Of a stretch of DNA of 64,000 nucleotides, positions 52,078 through 59,813 are shown piece after piece. Source of the DNA: Clostridiales bacterium (GTDB lineage Bacteria > Bacillota > Clostridia > Christensenellales > CAG-138); NCBI GenBank assembly GCA_918244965.1, contig CAKJYC010000006.1, positions 1-64,000 of the forward strand, read 5' to 3'. The position numbers and the translations under genes are program-made. Below the pieces are notes generated by a model. It was not told the origin of the DNA. It did not search any database and worked only from the letters and a program-made list of their open reading frames with translations. Within the stretch, counting starts at the first letter, position 1; every line of letters begins with the position of its first letter.

Positions 52078-53832
52078 TTATGATTGCTCTGTGCCGAGGA
52101 ACATGAAGTTATAGCGACGGATGGCTAAAAGAATGCCGATCATCAGAAGCACGATCAGCCCGCCAAAGATCGCGTAAGTCTGCCAAAGCCGCGGAAGAAG
52201 GTCATAGCCGAAGTTGTGCATGTGATAGGTCGCCTGATTCAAAGGCGAAAGCCAGCCCACCGCGACGTTTGCCTTGTACATCAGCTCGTCCGGGAGGTTT
52301 ATCATCTGCTTGATCAGCTCCGGGTTCAGAAGCAGCCCGTAGAGCGAGAAGCCGAACGCCGCAACCACGCCCGCGCTCTTGCCGCGCAGCAGCTTCATAA
52401 ACAGCATGAGCAGCGCAAGCACGAGCGTGTACAGCAGCATCAGGAGGAAAATCGTCATGGCGCATTGGTACGGACGCGACATCTCAAGCGTCTTGACAAG
52501 GGCGGGCAGCGCAACCGCCTTGCCCGCGCCGGAGTAGCCGAGGATCGCCGCCGTCTCCGACCACATATTGCCGATAAAGCTGTTTTGCATACAGATCAGC
52601 GTCGTCGCAATCAGAATGAACACCATATAGATGAGCGTCGCAAGGATCAGATAAATGAGCTGTCCCCACGCCCACGTCGACCGCTTCATGCGCACCAGAT
52701 AATACGGTACGCCCGCGCCGAGGAACGGAATGTCCGCAAAGAGCAGAACCAAGAGAAGCGAGATGAGAAGCACCGAATTTGCGTCGCCGAAGGTCCATAC
52801 GAACGGCTCGAACGCCTGCATGGCGGTTCCCATATCATAGGCGAACGACGCCGCCTTGTCGGAGAGCAGAAAGCACAGGATGAACGCGAGCGCAAAGGTC
52901 AGCACGATGCGCACGTTGCCGCGCCACATGCGAAAGTTATAGCGCACGACCGCCGCGACCTGCGAGAGACCGTAGAGCCCGGGGATCTTCTTTCCCTTCT
53001 TCGGCTTGGCGCGCTCGATACGCTTTGCAAGGCGCTTTTGCGAAAGGTTCTGCGCAAAGTAGTGCCGTTTCTGCCGCTTGTCGTCACGCAGTTCCGTCTG
53101 CGCGGTCATGTAAAAGACGAGCTGCAAAATGAGCACAAGCATGAGAAGCGTCAGCGCCGCGCTCTTGCCCTGCAGCGGCCACGCGCCCTCCATGGTGAGA
53201 TAATTCTTGGGGTTCAGCATGAAGGTCGTGCGGAAATAGCGCTCCTGCAGGATGATCAAAACATAATAGAAGATGAACGGCGCGGCGTACGCAAGGTACA
53301 CGTTCTGGGTCAGCGACGAGGCGAGCAGCCCCACGCTTGCCCACAGCGCGCCGGAGAGGAAGAACAGCACAAGCCGCAGCAGGATATCCGGGATCAGCGA
53401 CTTGACCGCGTATTCGCCGTAGACCTCGATCGGCGCGAACACGAGGAAAAACACGCCGAGCGCCGTCACGATACCGAGCACCAGCGCAAGCCCGCCGGAG
53501 ACCGCCGCGCCGATCCCCTTGCCGAGGATGTAGCGCGATACGCTTGTCCGCGTCAGATACGGCTTCAGGTAGCCGGATTTCACGTCGTCCGTGAACGCGG
53601 TGGTGTAGGGGATCGCGGCAAGGATCGGCACCGCGAACAGAATGACGTCGCTGCCCAATGCTTTCAGCAGCAGCTCGCGGTGATAGCCGTACATGACGCG
53701 CACCTCTTCCATGCGGAACACGGAAAGCGCATCCGAAAATGCGCCGATGCACAGGCACAGCACCATGCCGAGGAATGCGATCATGAAGCTCTTACTGAAG
53801 ATCGCTCGTTTTATATCCGTTTGAGTTTTCAT
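52078..53832 (-). CDS. ABC-2 type exporter permease, double-size
   Basis: 584 aa from ATG 53832 (AAGG upstream); it overlaps nothing essential in the preceding DUF6034 gene except its tail on the longer reading. About twelve hydrophobic segments lie in two halves separated by a basic cytoplasmic loop (KRLAKRIERAKPKKGKKIPG, about 265-285), as if two six-helix ABC-2 units were fused. This explains a single permease gene with one ATPase. The N-terminus (SFMIAFLGMVLCLCIGAF) is the first helix. Confidence 0.88.
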   Translation of the reverse strand: MKTQTDIKRAIFSKSFMIAFLGMVLCLCIGAFSDALSVFRMEEVRVMYGYHRELLLKALGSDVILFAVPILAAIPYTTAFTDDVKSGYLKPYLTRTSVSRYILGKGIGAAVSGGLALVLGIVTALGVFFLVFAPIEVYGEYAVKSLIPDILLRLVLFFLSGALWASVGLLASSLTQNVYLAYAAPFIFYYVLIILQERYFRTTFMLNPKNYLTMEGAWPLQGKSAALTLLMLVLILQLVFYMTAQTELRDDKRQKRHYFAQNLSQKRLAKRIERAKPKKGKKIPGLYGLSQVAAVVRYNFRMWRGNVRIVLTFALAFILCFLLSDKAASFAYDMGTAMQAFEPFVWTFGDANSVLLISLLLVLLFADIPFLGAGVPYYLVRMKRSTWAWGQLIYLILATLIYMVFILIATTLICMQNSFIGNMWSETAAILGYSGAGKAVALPALVKTLEMSRPYQCAMTIFLLMLLYTLVLALLMLFMKLLRGKSAGVVAAFGFSLYGLLLNPELIKQMINLPDELMYKANVAVGWLSPLNQATYHMHNFGYDLLPRLWQTYAIFGGLIVLLMIGILLAIRRYNFMFLGTEQS

Positions 53833-53848
53833 TTTGATGGACCTTACA

Positions 53849-55171
53849 TTAGCGCATAATAAACGTACCATCTATTGCATTCATTAGTAACACATCAATG
53901 TCAAAATTCAAGGATGCTTCTTCCTCCGTCGTCAAAAAGATTACCCATGTGGGTACATAAAAAGCTTCGTCGCCTTGATTCGGGATTTGCGCAATCGAAG
54001 TAGTCAGCACCATGCGACTGATGACAATCGGTGATCCTTCAAAACCGCCCGTTCCATACTCCAATAGCTTTTTTAAGCTCTTTTGAATTTCGGAAAAGGG
54101 TAACAGCTGCACGTTTTCACTTGCCGTCATGACCGTTTCCTTGGGATATGCCCAACCGATGAACTGAACCCCTTCCTCCGTAACAAATATCTGGACGCAT
54201 TCCTGACGCCATTTAGGCGCATACGTCATGCCGTCATCCTGCGTAAAGTTCAAAAAATCAGGATTGCCATAGTCTCCATAAAAGCATGGTACGGTTCCTT
54301 CAAGCGTGTTCACATACGTCAGCCAATAGCCTTCACCGTATACGGCGTAAGTATAGCTTTGTGTTTCCCTCGCTTTTTGCACTTCGGCAACTCTAAAACC
54401 GTTCAAGCCAAGGGAGAGAATGCAAGCATCGCCTTTTACAATGGCTTCGTCCTGCGAAATCATGATGTGATCCAACGTATGCGGCATTTCGCCCGGTGTG
54501 GCTTCTCCCTGCAAGACGACATTTTCTGTCTGAATAACACCGTCTCGATGTTGTCTCAGTGTAACAAGCGAGTTGGTATTGTTCTTGCCAAATAAATACC
54601 ACGTTAGTCCGGAGCTGTCCTTTACCGGTATCGTCTTGATCGGAAAAGAAAGGTTTTCGGCGGTCAGCGGTTGGAAACTGTCTTCAAGCGGTGCTTGCTC
54701 AATCAGACTTTGAATTCGCTTCATTTCCTCTTCATTCGGCTGCCAGATTTGTTCTCCAGTCGTTTCATCAATTCCCATATAGGTCCCTTTCGCTGCATGC
54801 TTCAGGTCCTCTGTCAACTCTTCGCGGCTGTATTCATTCTCCCGAATGACCCAATTGCCCGAGCAAACACCCTGCAAAAAGTATACGACATCACTCGTTG
54901 TAAACTTATGCTGCTTGATAGTCGTAACAGGAAACTGTTCTGCGGTCGGCACTTCAACATCAGCTGAAATACGCACTTCTCTATTGCGCGCCATAAATGT
55001 TTCTTCCCAATGAGAAGGTGCCTCAAAAATGTATGCAGGAGCAGCAGTCGCAACGATTGCCTGCTCAAGCTTCCCGTCTGTACGGTTCATTACAATTTCC
55101 TCATCAGGTGTTGGTTGACACGCACAAAGAAAGATCAAACATAGAATGGTGACGACAGATAGTTTTTTCAT
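53849..55171 (-). CDS. DUF6034-type lipoprotein, module copy 2
   Basis: 440 aa from ATG 55171 (AAAGGAG). Lipobox C-A-C-Q after FLCA, then PTPDEEIVMNRTDGKLEQAI. Paralogue of 47839-49188 over its whole length (MTYAPKWRQECVQIFVTEEGVQFIGWAYPKE matches the other's FYYAPWQ... block). It lies between the small secreted gene and the exporter permease, so secreted protein, lipoprotein and exporter appear to work together. Possible roles are immunity, chaperoning or signal reception; none is shown by sequence alone. Confidence 0.87.
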   Translation of the reverse strand: MKKLSVVTILCLIFLCACQPTPDEEIVMNRTDGKLEQAIVATAAPAYIFEAPSHWEETFMARNREVRISADVEVPTAEQFPVTTIKQHKFTTSDVVYFLQGVCSGNWVIRENEYSREELTEDLKHAAKGTYMGIDETTGEQIWQPNEEEMKRIQSLIEQAPLEDSFQPLTAENLSFPIKTIPVKDSSGLTWYLFGKNNTNSLVTLRQHRDGVIQTENVVLQGEATPGEMPHTLDHIMISQDEAIVKGDACILSLGLNGFRVAEVQKARETQSYTYAVYGEGYWLTYVNTLEGTVPCFYGDYGNPDFLNFTQDDGMTYAPKWRQECVQIFVTEEGVQFIGWAYPKETVMTASENVQLLPFSEIQKSLKKLLEYGTGGFEGSPIVISRMVLTTSIAQIPNQGDEAFYVPTWVIFLTTEEEASLNFDIDVLLMNAIDGTFIMR

Positions 55172-55254
55172 TTTAGCTCCTTTATAAAACAAATTGATTG
55201 GTATAGACAGTATCAGAGAGAAGAATTCCTCCCTGATACTGCTTCATAATTGAA

Positions 55255-55701
55255 TTAATAGGTCCCAGTCATTACGCCTTCAACGTACATAGTGCTTGAC
55301 GAATAACCCTTATTAATCTTTAAACCATTAAACACTTTGAATTTAGCATTCGATGCAGAAGCACCGGATGAATTGACTGTGGGCAATGCCATGATTCCCA
55401 AGTAGATTTTTTCACGAGTACCATATACTGTTCCATCCGTTCCGATTGGTTGAGCGTATCCATATACATGCCCATTTTCAGTAGGTGCAGAATAACTGCC
55501 GGTATTTGTGTAGGAGATTTCAGTGGTCGTGCAAAAAGAGAATGCGTCCCATCCGCTTCCTCCATTTGAAAGTGTTCCTGTCGTATTAAAATTGTTTTTG
55601 CAACTTCCGGTAACGACGACTGCATCGGTCGCAGCAAACGACGGTGTAATGACTAACAATGTCATAATAGCCAGTACAATACTGATGATTTTCTTTCTCA
55701 T
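55255..55701 (-). CDS. Small secreted protein, module copy 2
   Basis: 148 aa from ATG 55701 (AAAAGGAG upstream). Signal peptide MRKKIISIVLAIMTLLVITP, cleavage after SFA. The mature protein has two Cys (GSCKNNF and FSFCTTTE), probably a disulfide, and is Gly/Ser/Thr-rich. A structured leader (55730-55822) precedes it and a DUF6034 lipoprotein follows. Sequence similarity to the copy-1 secreted protein is low, although leader and lipoprotein are clearly related, so the secreted component varies fastest. Confidence 0.82.
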   Translation of the reverse strand: MRKKIISIVLAIMTLLVITPSFAATDAVVVTGSCKNNFNTTGTLSNGGSGWDAFSFCTTTEISYTNTGSYSAPTENGHVYGYAQPIGTDGTVYGTREKIYLGIMALPTVNSSGASASNAKFKVFNGLKINKGYSSSTMYVEGVMTGTY

Positions 55702-55729
55702 TAGTTTTCTCCTTTTCCCCTTGTATAAT

Positions 55730-55822
55730 TGTTCTCCCAATGCTATCATATGATTAAGTCTTTACATGACAGCATCACAACAAAAGATGCGAGTTCCCCA
55801 ACTCACGCGTGTAAAGGCTTTC
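55730..55822 (-). ncRNA. Structured leader RNA, copy 2 (riboswitch-like)
   Basis: Minus strand. P1: CTTTACA/TGTAAAG (55810-55816 with 55760-55766). Hairpin GAGTT/AACTC and stem GCAT/ATGC replace GAGC/GCTC and GCAC/GTGC of copy 1, so pairing is kept while bases change. TGCTGTC (55768-55774) can pair with GATAGCA (55741-55747). The invariant parts include GTTGTG and TCATGTAAAG. Its distance to the coding start matches copy 1. Confidence 0.65.
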
Positions 55823-55857
55823 TACGTGCCCATACGTTTTATCCTCCTTGTGATGAA

Positions 55858-56283
55858 TTAGCATGAAGATGATCTCGAACAAACGGTTGCAGATTCTACA
55901 AACTCATTATTCGAGTCATACACACTGACACATACCTTGCAACGATAGGTTCCGGATGCAAGACTGCTCTTGGTTTTTGTTAAACTTACCCCAAGATTTC
56001 CGGACCCAGTTGCAGACCAAGAAATAATGTTGCTCCAAGTGGAGCCGTTTAGCTTTTGGAGATAAACGGTCATGCTATAAGAATATGAAGATTTACCGAC
56101 TACAACACCATGGCAGGTTGCAGATGATCCTGAAATGCTGATATCAGAAGTAATTTGACGAATACCTTGATACTCTTCGATGATTGGATCCTCTACAGGG
56201 GTATCAAGTTCTTCTGCATAAGCAGGGGTGATGATAGAAATGAGAAGAATAACTGAGAATACAATAGAAACAAGTTTTTTCAT
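55858..56283 (-). CDS. Secreted protein under hairpin control
   Basis: 141 aa, ATG 56283. Signal peptide (MKKLVSIVFSVILLISIITPAYA), then an acidic propeptide-like segment (EELDTPVEDPIIEEYQ) and a beta-sandwich-like domain (SISGSSATCHGVVVG, SYSMTVYLQKLNGSTW, SGTYRCKVCVSVYD) with five Cys, ending in SSSC. It follows the anti-sigma gene in the same direction. Its ribosome site is inside the perfect hairpin at 56291-56329, so expression is probably gated separately from the sigma genes. Confidence 0.82.
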   Translation of the reverse strand: MKKLVSIVFSVILLISIITPAYAEELDTPVEDPIIEEYQGIRQITSDISISGSSATCHGVVVGKSSYSYSMTVYLQKLNGSTWSNIISWSATGSGNLGVSLTKTKSSLASGTYRCKVCVSVYDSNNEFVESATVCSRSSSC

Positions 56284-56290
56284 AAAAATA

Positions 56291-56329
56291 CCTCCCGAAT
56301 CGTTTCAATACATATAACGATTCGGGAGG
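56291..56329 (-). promoter_or_regulatory. Perfect 14-bp hairpin burying the ribosome site
   Basis: Minus strand: CCTCCCGAATCGTT pairs with AACGATTCGGGAGG across an 11-nt loop. The 3' arm ends in GGGAGG, the ribosome site for ATG 56283, and is followed by TATTTTT. It could act as an intrinsic terminator, as a translation block, or as both. Confidence 0.7.
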
Positions 56330-56351
56330 TGGATGTGCGGCATGATACTGA

Positions 56352-57074
56352 TTATTTCTTTTTTATACTTTCAGCTATCTTCATGATTTCGTCCTCGCTG
56401 ACAGTTCCCCCTAAAACAAAGATATGATTATCATTAGACCAAGTGATAGTCGTCCAGTCTTTTTCAATGATAAGTAGGCCGGTTTCCCCATTGACTGGTA
56501 CATATTTGATTTCTTCAGCATTTTCGGTATCAAGTTGAGCTACACCTGTTTCGGTCAAAACATGAAATAGAATATACTGTTCTTCTCCTTTCTGATAGGT
56601 TAGATCTTGCCCGATTTCGTTTTCTTCAGAGTACAGGATGAAACCGTCAGGAACATATCCTAATTCATAAAGAACCGGTTTTTCTGGCTCTAACTCTTGA
56701 ATATTATCCAGTCCTACTTCAGCATATTTAGGCGTGATCGAAACCAGAAAAGCAGTTATTCGCGCTCTGACAGCTTCCGATGTCATCATTGTCGTGAACA
56801 TAATTACGATACAGGCAGCAATCGCGACAATCACTTTTTGAGCAACACGGGAGATACCTTTGAATTGATGATTCTTTTTTTGCTTCGTTTCTTTGGAGCG
56901 TTGCGTTTCGTCACCAAGTTCGCGTTCCAGCATCTTCTCAAGACGTCTGTAAGAAAGCTCGGGAACCGCATCTTTCGGATTATCCGACCTTTGTTCGATT
57001 AACTGTTTACTCTGTTCCTCCGCATCACGCAAGACAACATCGCGGAACAACTTATCAATTTGCTTTTTCAACAT
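56352..57074 (-). CDS. Anti-sigma-like protein with DUF4367 domain
   Basis: 240 aa from ATG 57074, overlapping the sigma gene by 20 bp. The N-terminal 85 residues are charged and cytoplasmic. One membrane helix follows (VIVAIAACIVIMFTTMM). The extracytoplasmic DUF4367 domain runs to the end (LYELGYVPDGFILYSEE, LDTENAEEIKYVPVNGETGLLIIEKDWTTITWSN). Paired with an ECF sigma it is the likely anti-sigma factor that senses the envelope. Confidence 0.85.
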   Translation of the reverse strand: MLKKQIDKLFRDVVLRDAEEQSKQLIEQRSDNPKDAVPELSYRRLEKMLERELGDETQRSKETKQKKNHQFKGISRVAQKVIVAIAACIVIMFTTMMTSEAVRARITAFLVSITPKYAEVGLDNIQELEPEKPVLYELGYVPDGFILYSEENEIGQDLTYQKGEEQYILFHVLTETGVAQLDTENAEEIKYVPVNGETGLLIIEKDWTTITWSNDNHIFVLGGTVSEDEIMKIAESIKKK

Positions 57075-57657
57075 AGCCTTTTTCCTCACAAATCTGATAG
57101 ACTGCCCGTCTGGCTCTTGTCAAGTTCTTGCGAACACTGCTTTCCTTGATACCAAGTAATTCCGCGATTTCTTTATCAGACATTTCAAGCAAATATTTAT
57201 ATCGCAGAATGTCTTTCAAACTCTCAGGAAGGAGCGAGAATGCTTCTTGTATCATATCAACATCAATGCGAAGCAAAGCGCGATCTTCAGTTGTTGCTCC
57301 GGCATCAGGATACTCAAAATGATAATCAGCATCGTCGATGCTTCCGGCGATATGATTGCTTTTTGTCTTTTGTTTCTTCATGTAGTCTATGCACTTCCTC
57401 TTGATACACATAACGACGAAGAAGGGCAAGACGCGGCATGGAACCCTGTAAACTTTATCAAGATTCCTGGCAAAGTAAACGAAAGTATCCTGTATTGCAT
57501 CTTCAACTGCGGCATCATCATGAAGCATGGACTTTGCTTTTTGACGCATCGCCTCGTAGTTGTCAATGTATAGGTTACTTAAAAACTTGCGATCCGATTC
57601 ATTCTCGATCATCGCGAGAATTAAAGGTATAATACAAATCACCTTCCTTATGAGCAT
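57055..57657 (-). CDS. ECF RNA polymerase sigma factor
   Basis: 200 aa. Region 2 (RKFLSNLYIDNYEAMRQKAKSMLHDDAAVEDAIQDTFVYFAR) and region 4 (LPESLKDILRYKYLLEMSDKEIAELLGIKESSVRKNLTRARRAVYQ) are complete. The start is unsettled: ATG 57657 or GTG 57642, and neither has an ideal ribosome site (AAGGAAGGTG lies between them). It heads the minus-strand run of anti-sigma, secreted protein, leader module and exporter, which it may control. Confidence 0.88.
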   Translation of the reverse strand: MLIRKVICIIPLILAMIENESDRKFLSNLYIDNYEAMRQKAKSMLHDDAAVEDAIQDTFVYFARNLDKVYRVPCRVLPFFVVMCIKRKCIDYMKKQKTKSNHIAGSIDDADYHFEYPDAGATTEDRALLRIDVDMIQEAFSLLPESLKDILRYKYLLEMSDKEIAELLGIKESSVRKNLTRARRAVYQICEEKGYVEKAN

Positions 57658-57842
57658 AGTTTACTATTATTTATAAGTTTGTCAATGAGGATAATTTGTG
57701 TACATCAACGGCATCAAATCATTTGATAATCCCTGCAGAAGATGCATCAGCATTTATCCGCTTTTTATTATTCAATTTCACAGTTAGCTTTGAAAATGTA
57801 CTCTGTGAATTCGGCACATTAACTCTCCAGTGTTCTACTGAT

Positions 57843-58814
57843 CTATGCTTCAATGACATCTTTTGCAGATGCCTCATAGTATTGTTTCGTTAATTCTGAC
57901 ACAAGGAATTCGTCGTTCAGCAATTTAAGAAAAGCAATTTTAGATTTCTTTGTATCTAAACGTATCGTTTGACCATCATCGCTATACTTGAATTTGTCAT
58001 GTAGTGCTATATTGTTCTTTGAAAAATCAATGATAGTATTCCTTGGAATTCCCAGTTTGAAAACCGGAGAGCTCTTTGTAACTTTTGAGAGCTTTCTACA
58101 AAAAGATACATCATCCAATAAATCGTATAACACTTCTGTGTCCTCAATTAGTCCTTTTTTCTCTATCTCCTTAATTGATTCCGCTGCAGCTCCTGCGATT
58201 AACTGCGTAAAACCAAAACTGCGTTCTAGAGCTTTAAGATCAATAATAAATATATTGTTGCCAAGCCGTATCATTTGAAAATCTGCATTTACTCGCAGAA
58301 TATCCCCGCCGTCAATCTTTACAAATCGTTCAGCATCTTTCTTTATACCCAGCAGGAAACTATCCCTCTTAATCAATGCCACAGGGTAATGCTTTTTATA
58401 TAATAATACGCCTTTGTCCATTGACCCGATGTACACCAAGAAGCCAAACAGATTTGTTAAGCTATCTGTTTTGAAGTTAAACTTTTCAATTGAATTGATT
58501 TGGTTAATATCAAATTGCGCAAACAATTCCATTTCATCCGGTAGCTCTTTATAATCATATAAGTATAACGTATTGACCTGTTCATCTGCAGTAGAAAGAG
58601 GACGAATTTCAAGATAATCGTTAGTTATGATTGTTTGAATAAGGGCTTTTTCGTATAAATCCTCCAATTCAGAAGCAGTCAATTGACTGTCTAAATCTGC
58701 GAGTTTCAGATAGTATTGTCCCTCCTCTTTCATAACAAGCAGAAGTTCAAGAACAGGATTATCTGAAATTATTGCTAATAATTCCTCTTTGATTGTTTCA
58801 ATATCTTTATTCAT
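57843..58814 (-). CDS. kwaB: Kiwa KwaB (DUF4868)
   Basis: 323 aa from ATG 58814 (AAAGGAG upstream), overlapping kwaA by 8 bp. DUF4868 features are clear: INSIEKFNFKTDSLTNLFGFLVYIGS, VLLYKKHYPVALIKRDSFLLGI, GGDILRVNADFQMIRLGNNIFIIDLKALERSFGF and IEKKGLIEDTEVL. KwaB is the cytoplasmic DNA-binding effector of Kiwa, recruited by KwaA at the membrane to stop phage DNA replication and late transcription. Length agrees with known KwaB. Confidence 0.87.
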   Translation of the reverse strand: MNKDIETIKEELLAIISDNPVLELLLVMKEEGQYYLKLADLDSQLTASELEDLYEKALIQTIITNDYLEIRPLSTADEQVNTLYLYDYKELPDEMELFAQFDINQINSIEKFNFKTDSLTNLFGFLVYIGSMDKGVLLYKKHYPVALIKRDSFLLGIKKDAERFVKIDGGDILRVNADFQMIRLGNNIFIIDLKALERSFGFTQLIAGAAAESIKEIEKKGLIEDTEVLYDLLDDVSFCRKLSKVTKSSPVFKLGIPRNTIIDFSKNNIALHDKFKYSDDGQTIRLDTKKSKIAFLKLLNDEFLVSELTKQYYEASAKDVIEA

Positions 58815-59418
58815 GTGTTTGCTCCTTTCCTGCTTTTTTTGCCATCCAAACATGTTGATCAAGAGAACGCCATGCAATCGAATCTCCCGCATATAATCTG
58901 TCCCTTGTTATCAGGATGATCTCTCTAAGCTCAGGGTGGTTTGAAATAGTCACTCTATATAACCGATATCCCATAAGAGCCAGAGTGGGATTTCCATAAT
59001 ATAAATCCATTTTTACAAATATGCAGCCAATAACTATCAACAGTATTGCTAAAACAATAACAAAGCGTACTTCTGATAAGCTAAAGCTAATCAATGGAAT
59101 AATGTAAGTAGTTAGAAAGGTTAGATATTCGTAGTTTTGGTTTTCTACGCTTTCAATTTTATAGGAGGCATGAACTGCTCCTCTCCATTCGTAATCTAGT
59201 CTTTTACACATCAATAATCCAATAACTGATAGCAAAAGAGAGACAACAGCCAACCAATTTCTTTTGATAAGCTCTTTGAATCCAATGAATGTTGCTTCTT
59301 TACTAAAAGAAATAGGAATATCAATAGTTATAAAGAAAATCAAAAGGAATAATAGCCATAAGGAAATAAAATAAAACCGTAGTTTATACATTGTATTCCC
59401 TTTTCTTGAGTGCCCCAT
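58807..59418 (-). CDS. kwaA: Kiwa KwaA, membrane sensor
   Basis: 203 aa, ATG 59418 after AAGGAGG. Four membrane helices are visible at about 15-35 (FISLWLLFLLIFFITI), 55-72 (LAVVSLLLSVIGLLMC), 102-122 (FLTTYIIPLISFSLSE) and 124-143 (FVIVLAILLIVIGCIFV). The block VENQNYEYLTFLTTYIIPLI and the soluble C-terminus are as in KwaA. It senses phage attachment or injection at the envelope and works with KwaB, whose gene it overlaps. Confidence 0.83.
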   Translation of the reverse strand: MGHSRKGNTMYKLRFYFISLWLLFLLIFFITIDIPISFSKEATFIGFKELIKRNWLAVVSLLLSVIGLLMCKRLDYEWRGAVHASYKIESVENQNYEYLTFLTTYIIPLISFSLSEVRFVIVLAILLIVIGCIFVKMDLYYGNPTLALMGYRLYRVTISNHPELREIILITRDRLYAGDSIAWRSLDQHVWMAKKAGKEQTHE

Positions 59419-59813
59419 AAAAACCTCCTTGTTGTCGATTAGTTACATATAATATAAACACCATACAGCTGAGGATTATCCTCTGAGAAAATAATATATT
59501 ATTATAAAAAGATTTACAATGGATATAAAGTGTCTTTGAAGTGTTAATAACAATGAAAAGCAATGGGGAATTGATTTATGAACAATAAACACAACAAGTT
59601 AATTGATTATGGCTTTTAAATGGAGGTGGGATTTTGAACAATACTGGATAATTATCAAATATGCTTTATATGCTGAGAAGTTTCTCGAGAGTAATGGATG
59701 GTCCATTACTTATCTGCAAGGAGCCATTGACTATTTCGTTTTTTTGCAGAGGATTCTTTACTGTCGTTTTTTCTATTTTGATGATTTTTAAGATGTATTG
59801 TTGGAGGTGTAGT
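59419..59813. other. AT-rich region between Kiwa and the NACHT gene
   Basis: About 395 bp. Two overlapping frames enter the NACHT gene from here, but neither has a ribosome site and their translation is unlike the SMEK start. It must hold promoters for both divergent units; none is clear-cut. GGAGGTG at about 59800 belongs to the NACHT gene. Confidence 0.5.

Noticed and set aside
52216-53859. 547-codon frame antisense to the ABC permease
   Set aside because: Strongly His/Arg/Glu-biased and opposite a clear membrane protein; no ribosome site.
59603-59813. Upstream extension or separate small gene before the NACHT gene
   Set aside because: The overlapping frames lack ribosome sites and the SMEK domain begins right at ATG 59814 with a strong site.
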